From positions 8,914,650-8,978,649 of the forward strand of contig OU744448.1 in the NCBI GenBank assembly GCA_916610825.1: a stretch of DNA of 64,000 nt, in the 5' to 3' direction. A program made the position numbers and the translations under genes. Origin of the DNA: Haliclystus octoradiatus (Eukaryota > Cnidaria > Staurozoa > Stauromedusae > Haliclystidae). Below, in pieces: positions 53,101 to 61,800 of this stretch; position 1 is the first letter of the stretch; the number at the start of each line of letters is the position of its first letter. The notes under the pieces were generated by a model. The model made no database searches. It was not told the origin of the DNA and saw nothing but the letters and a program-made list of their open reading frames with translations.

Positions 53101-53377
53101 AAGCATTAACTCCCACAGCTGATGTACACTCCCATGGAATTTCAAGTCCAATGAAATATGCCATAAAAGATATATAACCACACGGTACAGACATTATTGC
53201 CAAAATGAAAAAATTTAATTTCTGAAAACGACCAAATTGGCCAACATTATCAAGTGCTTTATCGACATCATTTATTTCATTTGTATTGCTCTTGTGAAAA
53301 CTTTCCTCGTGTTGATTTAAAAAGCCATCGTGTTCAGTAAGTGAACTATTGTAATCGTAACTTGTTGAGAAATCCAT
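41056..53377 (-). CDS. SLC22-type organic ion transporter, gene C (8 coding exons, 566 aa)
   Basis: Third and most diverged member of the cluster, same predicted membrane carrier. Coding exons on the minus strand: 53377-52970, 49804-49377, 48056-47835, 47138-47004, 45433-45342, 45113-45005, 44617-44409 and 41153-41056. Phases join without error to 1,701 nt. Exon 3 is one codon shorter and exon 8 three codons longer than in A and B. Marks: FDLVCDKEY, GDKYGRRR at 169-176, GPGSR, PESIRW, ELFPTSIR (Phe for Tyr), LPETNG, and a tail ending SHTKLY. The GC donor of the last intron is conserved. That intron (3.3 kb) contains a decayed retrotransposon, and introns 3-4 contain two bounded hAT-like elements. 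No disabling changes seen. Differences in the exon 3 loop and helix 9-10 region could reflect a shifted substrate range, but this is inference. Confidence 0.9.
41880..43450 (+). mobile_element. Decayed non-LTR retrotransposon in gene C last intron
   Basis: Broken plus-strand frames show, in order, KLTGVDGLPN (like K..G.DG(I/L)P), a stretch ending TRMAAMSQVFEFII (like the RPI..L....K..E region), KAFDTINYSSLL with YGF (the conserved KAFDT(I/V)NH..L block), SRTDGKRHDGHG (a segment often found in such polyproteins), LEVNASRTQSMAL (like (L).(V/I)N..KT..M) and IEIDGMTLAASSCL. This order fits a CR1/Jockey/L2-like reverse transcriptase. Many stops and frameshifts show it is long dead. Confidence 0.65.
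44409..44617 (-). CDS. Gene C exon 7
   Basis: Acceptor ATCTTAG|GAGTC, GC donor CATCAG|GCAAGT. Identity with A and B ends just after GCAAGTAT, which supports the splice position. Read-through would add a different 13-residue end. Confidence 0.87.
45005..45113 (-). CDS. Gene C exon 6
   Basis: Acceptor TTTATAG|ATGC, donor ATCAG|GTCAGT. Ends TLELFPTSI. Confidence 0.86.
45342..45433 (-). CDS. Gene C exon 5
   Basis: Acceptor CTTTAG|ATTTGG, donor GCTATG|GTATGA. FGRKVVICFSTMIG and a hydrophobic helix. Confidence 0.85.
45656..45840. mobile_element. pogo/Tigger-like MITE in gene C intron 4
   Basis: A 181-bp element (45658-45838) flanked by TA on both sides. Inverted ends: CAGTCAAACCTGT on the left and ACAGGTTTCACTG on the right. 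Inside are repeats such as CTATAGTGGTCAC. TA target and CAGT ends are typical of pogo-type Tc1/mariner elements. Decayed relatives appear near 6600, 60925 and 63640-63715. Confidence 0.65.
46653..46869. mobile_element. hAT-like MITE with 8-bp target duplication (gene C intron 4)
   Basis: A 201-bp element (46661-46861) begins CAGGGGTGGCACCA and ends TGGTGCCACCCCTG, a perfect 14-bp inverted repeat. It is flanked by the direct repeat CAACTACA at 46653-46660 and 46862-46869. CAG...CTG ends and an 8-bp duplication mark the hAT superfamily. Confidence 0.8.
47004..47138 (-). CDS. Gene C exon 4
   Basis: Acceptor CTTTACAG|GTTTTCC, donor GACAG|GTAAG. Helices 7-8; reads FMEIPAAISGFI where A has CVQIPAAILGVI. 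Confidence 0.85.
47498..47689. mobile_element. hAT-like MITE, CAGGGCCCGACAAAAG family, copy 1
   Basis: A 176-bp element (47506-47681) starts CAGGGCCCGACAAAAG and ends CCCTTGTCGGACTCTG, flanked by GGCACGTG at 47498-47505 and 47682-47689. It lies in intron 3 of gene C. The second copy is at 58681-58855. Confidence 0.78.
47709..47761. repeat. Short hairpin
   Basis: AGCATAGTCATAAGAAGAGA and its reverse complement are separated by about 13 bases. Could be a MITE core; no flanking duplication identified. Confidence 0.6.
47835..48056 (-). CDS. Gene C exon 3
   Basis: 222 nt, one codon shorter than in A and B. Acceptor TTTGCAG|TTTTGTT, donor TTCTG|GTAATC. PESIRW plus the central loop, here with SGSILDMFRRKL. 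Confidence 0.87.
48687..48835. mobile_element. Foldback plus GAGCACT motif in gene C intron 2
   Basis: Arms of about 45 bp (TCAAGTTTTACCGTGACTCT and complement, within AAATGAAAC ends) form a hairpin. It is followed by AGCTCTACTTAACTGTATCGAGCACTCT and a short ATT-rich tail, the same layout as at 10895-11640. Confidence 0.55.
48998..49034. repeat. (TTATC)n microsatellite
   Basis: About seven tandem copies of the pentamer TTATC in gene C intron 2. Confidence 0.9.
49377..49804 (-). CDS. Gene C exon 2
   Basis: Acceptor TCTTACAG|TTTGATC, donor ACTTAT|GTAAGT. FDLVCDKEYI and helices 2-6 with GDKYGRRR. Confidence 0.9.
50115..50898. mobile_element. TTAA-flanked inverted-repeat element (piggyBac-type) in gene C intron 1
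   Basis: A 776-bp body lies between TTAA at 50115-50118 and TTAA at 50895-50898. Both ends begin AGGGAGAATACTGACCGGGG and continue to about 33 bp of inverted repeat with one mismatch (AACGTTGCGCGC against AACATTGCGCGC). No transposase frame is recognisable, so it is non-autonomous. Confidence 0.72.
52620..52739. mobile_element. 102-bp hairpin MITE with 9-bp target duplication (gene C intron 1)
   Basis: Element 52629-52730 starts TAGCCTGCGCGCAGACCC and ends with its exact complement, flanked by CAATACGTC at 52620-52628 and 52731-52739. A 9-bp duplication is typical of Mutator-like elements. A partly similar left end occurs near 13945-13975. Confidence 0.78.
52970..53377 (-). CDS. Gene C exon 1
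   Basis: 136 codons; donor GCTGAT|GTGAGT. The N-terminal tail differs most from A and B; the loop after helix 1 is nearly unchanged. Confidence 0.9.
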
Positions 53378-54482
53378 TGTATCAACAACGTCAAGATTGA
53401 TTTTCTATCCAGAAATGAACGCGCTCTGTGATGACCGTGATGTGGCAATCATGGCCCATCTGAGACAGTTTGAATTCGTTAGGTGATAACTATTTTGTTC
53501 ATGTCCATTTTTGTGAAAAATGAGATTAATCCATTTTTGAGAGATTTAGAGTTATCTTGATCTATCTACAAAGTCTCTGTCCTTACTTTTTTCAATCTTG
53601 CTCCCTATGCTGAATAATATATTGTTCTATTTCCACTTAAAGCAGTGAAGAAATTGCTATCTTGTTCTATCTCCATAATGATAAAACAATGGAAATTTTG
53701 CCAATCTTCATTGTTAATTGACCCGTTCGGTTTGACTTAGAAAAAAAGGGTATATCGTGTATTAGAATTGGGCCGTGCCATTTTCAGAGGTACTTTTTCC
53801 AAATACTTTAGCTATAAATGCAGGGGAGTTTCTAAATTTCGGGACTTTTCCTTTGTTTTGGTAGTAAAAACATGACAATTTTACTAATGGTAAATTATGC
53901 CGGCCTTGAATGTCCAAGCCGTCACATCAAGAATTGTATATCGATCCCCGCGAATAACAACGAACCCCGAACCATATAATAATATAGGAAATATGCTGTA
54001 GTTCAGAAGGAGGAAAACCATTGAAAACTCACAATGCGGAACAGTACTATAGTCTGCATTACATACAGCACATACAGCAATTCATTCACAAAAGAATATT
54101 CTTTCGTGAATGATTTGTGGTCTATGACGAAGACTAGATAAGTACGTGAGCGCAAACCAGGGGGGAGTGTTGTCTGTATGGTGAGACGTACCCCCCCCCA
54201 ATTGTTGTCGAAATTCCGTCCATTATAGAAAGTGCACTTTATAATATAGCATTTGACTGGACGCAAATATGAGGCAAAGGTTATTTCGAAAACTTAGAGT
54301 TTCACGCTTTAAGTGATCATCAGACGGAAGTTACCGTATCATGATCGCTTAAAACGTAAAACTTTGAGTTACGAAAAAAAGGTTTTGCGTCTTTCTTGTT
54401 TTCTTGTGTCCCATCTATCTATTGCTCCGTTTCAATTAACATTGAGCACTTTTACATACATGTGTGTGTGTGCATTTGACTA

Positions 54483-55241
54483 TTTAACAATTAGACAACG
54501 AGCCCGAGTTGGCTATTGTCGAATAGTCACCGAGGTCCTCAGAGGTGACTATTCAGGACGGTAGACAACAAGGGCGAGTTGTCTAATTGTTTTGGTAGAA
54601 ACCAACTAATGGTACAAGCAAAACATATCAAAAGCAATAAATTCAAACTATGTATCTGCTTCTAGCATAATTAATTCAAAATACAACCGTCAATCAAAGG
54701 CATCCATGACGACTGCAGGGTCGTGATTTGGAGGATGAAATTTAATTTGACTTGTTTCAGATTTAGTTTAAAAAAAAAGCAGTTCGATATTAATACTGGT
54801 TACACAAATACAACTCCACAAAATAGCAAACTTAAGCAAGGTAACTACTGAGTATCTTAAAATATATAGACGTTTGCAGTTTATAATATAAAAGTTAAAA
54901 GTTTGTTGTTTATAAACTTTAGCTGACTAGCGAACTAATCTGCAATAAAGTAGTGACGAAAGAATTGCGAGAAGATTGTTAAAGAAGATTAAAATTGTGT
55001 ATGCATATGTATAGCCTACCACTAAACGACTTAATCTCATATATTTTTGCTTGTTTTGTTTTCTCGGCCAGGAATTTATAAAGACTCGTATAAAATTGAT
55101 TCAAAAACTTTTGCAAATTGCTTGTTTACTTTTTGAAATTTGCAAGGGAACTTGGTAGCGTTCGCTATGAGAAAATAGTGAACGATTGAGCAACCAATCA
55201 GAATGCAGATCATCGAATAGTACCCTAGTCGGTTTCGACTA
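54483..55241. mobile_element. 0.76-kb copy of the composite repeat seen in gene B intron 6
   Basis: Shares both ends with 25763-26920: TTTAACAATTAGACAACGAG at the left and CTAGTCGGTTTCGACTA at the right. A right-end fragment in the opposite orientation occurs near 61140-61230. Confidence 0.6.
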
Positions 55242-55632
55242 ATAAAAAATATAGTATGTTGAAATAAATTCGTATGGATTTAGATCGATGTTACTGTGAC
55301 GGACACATTGTAAGAATAACATCAATATATATTTTCAATTATTTTCTATTTATTATTAAAACCTTGTAAAGTTATATTTAAATTCAAAGAATATTACAAT
55401 CATAAAATTACAGTATATCTTTTAAAAATGCACAAATATTTGGAAAAGTAGAAATTAGGCTATGCAATAAACTTCACATCTTCGAATAAATCTTAAGTTA
55501 AAAATACGGAAAGCAAGTTATTACAGCCTATTCGTAAGTTGAATTCATTTTCTAGGTTAATTATTCATTAAATTTTGTATAAAATAGTTATGGGGACGGG
55601 CACTGTGAACATCACAAGCGTAAATATGACTG

Positions 55633-55638
55633 TTTATT
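55633..55638 (-). terminator. Candidate polyadenylation signal of the myotubularin gene
   Basis: AATAAA on the minus strand about 90 nt beyond the stop codon. Position fits, but such hexamers are frequent in AT-rich DNA. Confidence 0.35.
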
Positions 55639-55728
55639 TTCATTATAATATAGGCTAAGATTTACTTCTTGTATATTAATAAAAAATACACCATATAATT
55701 TCGCAGAGTAATAATTATTGATTCCTAA

Positions 55729-55854
55729 CTATTTTAATGCTCTATAACATGGTTTACATACGGGCACTTTACTTTCTGAATAATGAACAGGTAATGAACA
55801 TTGTTGGTTGATACATCTAAGACAGAATACTTCACCACAATTCCAGCAATGATA
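55729..55854 (-). CDS. Myotubularin last exon (second half of FYVE-like finger)
   Basis: 41 codons and TAG; acceptor TATTGCAG|TATCAT. Encodes [14 protein letters not shown] and [12 protein letters not shown], completing the finger. Confidence 0.9.
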   Translation of the reverse strand, partial: YHCWNCGEVFCLRCINQQCSLPVHYSESKVPVCKPCYRALK

Positions 55855-58800
55855 CTGCAATAAGACAGAAAAATTAAAACCAGACATGCCGCGGTCATTT
55901 TTATGGTTGTAAAATGATAATTGATAAAGCGGCTGGCTTAACACGTGTTTCGTTCCTGCCAATATACTCATCAGAGACCTTTCTGATGCCGTAGCTCGTC
56001 ATGCATCGCGCTTGAAGTTCCGCTAACGAATTGTAGATGGTGATAATTGCCAATAATAAACGGCAACAGTAATTTGTTTGGTATTTATACTCTCATATGA
56101 CGGCTATACAGGATTGTTCCGCTTTTTGGGGTTTCATACTTTACCCGAGGAAAATACTTTTTGGGTAGGAAATTTTGGAATTCTTTAGGTCTCCTTTTTG
56201 AAAATTCTAGAGAATTAGAAATAGAATAAATAGTTCATTTGAAGAGCTTTGAAACAAATTGAAAAACCTTTATTAGATTATCAGTACTTTTTGGTATCAC
56301 TTTTATATTTTTGGGCAGTTGCACAATTCCGTCCGTGCAGAGCTCGAGCTACCCTTCCCTCTCCTTCCGAATAGGAATGTCACAGAGCAATTACAGAAGA
56401 CAGGTTTTATGAAGTTACGACACTGGCTAAGTTTCTAATTACAATAGGATATTACGTCATGGAATTCCCACTACCACAGTGCTGTTATTACTAGTTACAG
56501 GTTATGTATATATATTCGCATCGGAAATTTAACATCAAGAAAGAAAAAATTGCAAGGCGAAATATCAATTGAAGTGACACAGAAGAACCTCTGTGAAATT
56601 TCGAATTTCTTCGTACATTTACCCCAAAAACTGAGCTTTTGAGATTACACGCCGTCAAACAAGTTAAAAATAGTAACAGTCGAACGCTCGTTTCGCAACT
56701 TTAATTTATCCTCAAACGATAGCAAAATTCATGATTTATGGATAAACGCTTCGTCAAAAACATGAATTTTAATAAGTTTACGTTGGTTTTATCAAATATT
56801 AATTTCTGCAGTAATGTTCTTTGATATTAAATGTGCAGGATTTTAATTAGTTCATTCAATAAAATTAGATAAAGTAAAGACCTTCTCAAAATATAAAATC
56901 TCACGGTTTCGAGTTAGACTACCTATATATTGGATCTAATTATATTATAATGGTGTCAGTGATACGGGAGTTATACCCAAGGGAGGAGTATGCACAAAAG
57001 TAAAATGTTACCTTCCTACTGATAAAATCGATTGGACTGCCACAACTGCATTGATGTACATCTCTAACAGGTTTCCAATCAATAGCAAATACAGGTAAAT
57101 CACGAAGAACCTCATCTTGCGTGAGACCCAATCTTGTTAGTCTTTCTTCTAAACTTGTTTCATAGTGAACATCTCTCGTTATATTTGTTTCTAATTCTAA
57201 CTCATCTCCTTGCGAGACAATCGAGTCCTCCTGAGGTTTAATTTCAGAAGCAAATGTTGAAGTGTCTCTTGCTTCATTAGTAGACGAGTTATTAGCAGAT
57301 GAATTATTTTCTTTTGATGCTTTCATTAGCTTAAGAATTTCAATACGCTGCAAAATAGAAATCAATAAAATGTAAACTGGAAATCTATCTAAAAATATAA
57401 TTCCTTATTATTTTACACCAAATTTTTAGTGATCTGCATTTGAATGTATGTACACAGAACCGTTCATATACTATATTATTATAGTTAAATAATTCCAAAT
57501 CGGTTTATCTTCCGGATATCTGGAAACATCAGAGAGTTGCGTTCCGATGAACTGCGATCTCATAGGCGTTCGATAATTCAATAGTACGTAAGCTAATATA
57601 TGAGAATAAAGGTCAGTAAAATGAGAGGGAATTCCTCGACACCCTTTAGATCAGGTGTACACCATTCACTGAGTGTACGAATTATCTCATGATATCGTGC
57701 TCAAATGTGACTCAGCTTTGTGCAATTGCTTTCCGTTCAGATGTTTCAAATCTTAACTCGTAAAGATTGCTAGCTGATACTATACTGTGATATAATAATT
57801 AGCTTCCAAAAGCAAAGATGCGACGTTCACTTTGGATTGTGTACATGCAATATTATGCTATTAAAACTTTGCACAATTCAAACCAAGACATTAGCGTTTC
57901 TCAGTCGAAAGCTATACAATATATAACATCCATATGGGTAGTATACATATCAGATCGGGAATAATCGATGTTCTGAAATCTTTCGAGGGTTCATTACATT
58001 ACTGTGCCATTATCTAGCAGTCAAGGAGTTCGGCCGTTCACCGAGAGTATAGTATACCGTTCCGATAGTTTCCAGATTTAAAGGCGGAGCTATATGCCGA
58101 AAATGGTAATGATTGTTATTTGCCTTAATATTTGGTAAAGTATTTTGTAAGTTTTGACAACGTATTCCCTTTCATCGTACGTTATAGATAATAACGCATT
58201 AAAACGGCGTTTGTCAGTAATAATATTTTAATGTTTTAATATTAATATTGTATTGCAGTCGGCATTGATTGATATATAGATACGGGTGCGTGAAACAGAA
58301 TTTATCGTTTGCTTAATGGAAACGGCAATACTATGATAATACTTATGTTAAAAAGGTTACTTTTTGCATATCTCATCTTTTAAGTTAAAATAATAGACTG
58401 TGATGGCAGAGCCTGAAAAAATGTTCAACCATCCGGAATTCTAGGAACTTCCAACTTCGATTTGTTGTTGAGGTTAGGCCTATAAATCAAAAAAATATTA
58501 ATTTTCCTCTGACATTTTTCTGGCTTTCTGAAATCTGGGATGTAGGATACTAACATTTATCACACCCATAAAAAATTTTCTGCTTTCTTCCACGGGGCAT
58601 TTTCCGAGTATTAATAAACTTGTGAAACTGTTTTTGTACTAAAAATCCCATGAAATTTAAGAACATTTTACTACTGCAGCCAGGGTCCGACAAAAGTGGG
58701 GATCCTAGGATCCTAGATCCCGGAAGGCTAGACAAAATTCAGAAGAAAATTGATGTTTTTAATGATTTTCTGGTCAAACCTCAACAAGAAAATTCAGAAG

Positions 58801-61800
58801 AAAATGTTGAAATGCCTTTAGGATTCCAGAAGGCTAAACCTTTTGTCGGACTCTGACTGCAGCCTTCTCTTGGTTTCATATAAAAAATACGTGGATAAGG
58901 TATCTAATGTAATTCTTTTCTTACCTTGCTTAATAGTCTTACATGATCTTTGAGAGAGTCACTATGATCATTGACAGAAACTAATTCATCCAACACAGAT
59001 TCTCTTTTCTGGATTTGATTATCGTATCGATTATATAAGCCAATCCAAAATCTTCAATAGAAAAAATACCTCTTGACTAGATTATTATAAATTAGGTAAC
59101 ATGAGACTCATGGCAAATTAATCTCAATTACGTTGTACATGGATGTTAAACTAAGTTTAAGGAGAACAAATCATACCATTAACAAGGAAAGAAGTAGTCT
59201 GTAGGCAAACTAATTTCTAATTCTTGATAAATGAGTTTAGTATTTTTTACTTTTCTAACAACAGAGAAAAAAAAGTCTGCATACGAGCTATATAGGAAAG
59301 ATTAGCTTTCTCAAAATATGCTTTAGAATAAAAATGTATGTAGTTTCTGTATAAAACATTCACAAGTTTTTTGTTTTATAAGCAGACAAACAACTGCTGT
59401 AGTATTAACAGTATCTTAAAATTCATTAAATTTTTGTACCGAAAGCTTCTCAACATGAAAAGATGCATTCATGCTTAAAATCTCAAAATCTCAACATTTT
59501 ATCGGAGTACAATAAAGAAGAGAACTTTTATGCAACATCAGCAGATTTCTATTTCAACAATACAAAACAAATAAAAATATTGCCGTTTTGAAATTTCCAT
59601 ACAATATTAAATTAACTAAATGTAAGATGCACAATATATATGTATACAGACAGTACAGTGCTTGAACTATTTTTGTACCAAGGTTAAGTTAAAGAACGAA
59701 AACGGAGATTATAGGGCTCACAGCTTCAAATAATTGGTCGATGGGTAGGAAGTCAACAAATCGACATGAATTTTGATACAGTTTCTATCAATTGTTAATT
59801 TGTTATGGCTCGTTTTCAGTGACATTGAAAAAGACAATGCATATTAACACAAAATTCCTTACTACAAACCACACGGAAAACCTCAAGTGGTCTTGTTTTA
59901 TAGGAATAATTTGTTGAAAGACATCTTTATTGTCTCTAAATAGCCGCGAAGGATTTTGTTGTGTACCAAATATGTAGCTCTGATGACGACAATTTTAAAT
60001 GTCATGAGCTGATGATGAAAACATTGTCTAATCTTTCTATTTTCATTTCTTAAAATATAATATTTCGGGCTTATTTATTCTCAAAATGTTACTTATAAAC
60101 AAAATTACAAAATGATGGTTACAAAATCTTGGTTACAAAATGAATATAAATAAAAAACTTATAAACCCGTACAAACCTCATTTGTTGTAAAGACGTCTGT
60201 GGTTGAAGAACATCATGGCAACCGTCTTTATAAAAAGGATTAATGTATTCACTAATATGCTGCCACATATGACCCCATAAAGAGTATGTTCGTTCAGATA
60301 ATCTATAGAACAAATAGGAAGTAGATAGTTTACTTTATTAAAATTACATGAACAATATACCAGGGGAATAAAAACCTGCCTTGCTAAAAATATTAACATA
60401 CTTTATATCCAGGGGAGGCCGGGAGGGGGAGGGGTAACTTAAGAAATTTCAGGGACTGGGGATTGCCAATTTGAATTCAGATATTTGCCCTCCAAAAGTT
60501 TGATTTGCCAAAATTGATACCTAAAATAATTTTTTATCGAAGCATATTTAAAAATTGATTACAATTTTGTGGGTTTACATCAACATTTATTGCTTATTGA
60601 AAAACAATACCTCAAATATTTTGAAAATTCTGAAATAGATATCTAAAAAATGTTCAAAAACAATAAAAAAAGTACCCTCAGTCATTGAAATGACACCGTA
60701 TAACAACCATTTGAAGTTACCCTCGGGCTTTACATAACAAATTGCCCAAATATCAGCATAGATCGTGGCACGGTATGGGGAAGGAGGGTGTTAAAATAGC
60801 TCATCAAATATTTAATCAGGAGTAGAATATAGACATCAAACTAACTTATTCAGATCGAATTGCATATTCCAATTTATTTCAAAAACACTTGAAGAAATAA
60901 TAGCCTATAAGATGCTTAATTGTGTCTACAGTGGTCACTCTAGCAATGTCTTAACACTACATTAGTATCAAGATTTACGAGCAATAATTTTATTATTAGT
61001 GGTGGCTACTTGTTATTACTTGCTATTTTTTCTTTCTCTTTCACAATTACCAAGAAACGTACCAAACTGAAATAAAAATAAAAAAGCTTAGAGCACTTTT
61101 AGTAGTAAAACTAAAGAAGAGTTGAATGTCGTCTTGATATAGACCTTTAGTAGAACCGGACTAATGTACTATTGAATGATTTGCATTCTGATTGGTTGCT
61201 CAATCATTCACTATTTCTCGATAGGCAATACTTGGTAAAATTTGCCTGACATTGATTGATTTAATCGACTATTTGCAGGAATATGACATTGAAATTATAA
61301 TTCATTCAAAATCAATTATATAAAAAGCTGAAAATGTTTAAGATTGATTACAAACCTGACAAGAGTAAACATGATAATTTAATTCAATAAGAAATCGTTC
61401 GTTGAATTCAAAAGCAGTGGGATATTGTTGTGTGAGTTGCCAAATGCAATCCAGAAATTGTGTAAAAATAGGAGATGATTCTTTTGGATCTCCAGATAAA
61501 AGACCACACCTGAATATCAAAAAATACGACAAGCAAAATAATAGAGGGCCAAAATAAATTAAAAAGCATGAAAAGGCTCCATAACTTGTTACAATTTTTG
61601 CCAAAAACATACAAAGACTACAATAATATACTCAAGTCACATAGATTTGTAAATCATGATTTATTATTTTGTGTTAAAATTTGATAATCACTTACTTGTC
61701 AATTTCAGAAGAAATGACGAGCTATGGAGTTAGTAGTGGCATTACTATAACATACCTTAATCCTATATGTCAATGTCAGAACTTTTCTTTTCAAACTTCA

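Larger units (their letters stand above)
53378..55728. other. 5' flank of gene C and 3' flank of the myotubularin gene
   Basis: No gene recognised. The first ~120 bp shows weak similarity to the 5' flanks of A and B (CTATCCA.AAATGAAC). Other contents are an imperfect foldback near 54290-54375 followed by a CATTGAGCACTTTT motif, and the 0.76-kb composite repeat at 54483-55241. Confidence 0.5.
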
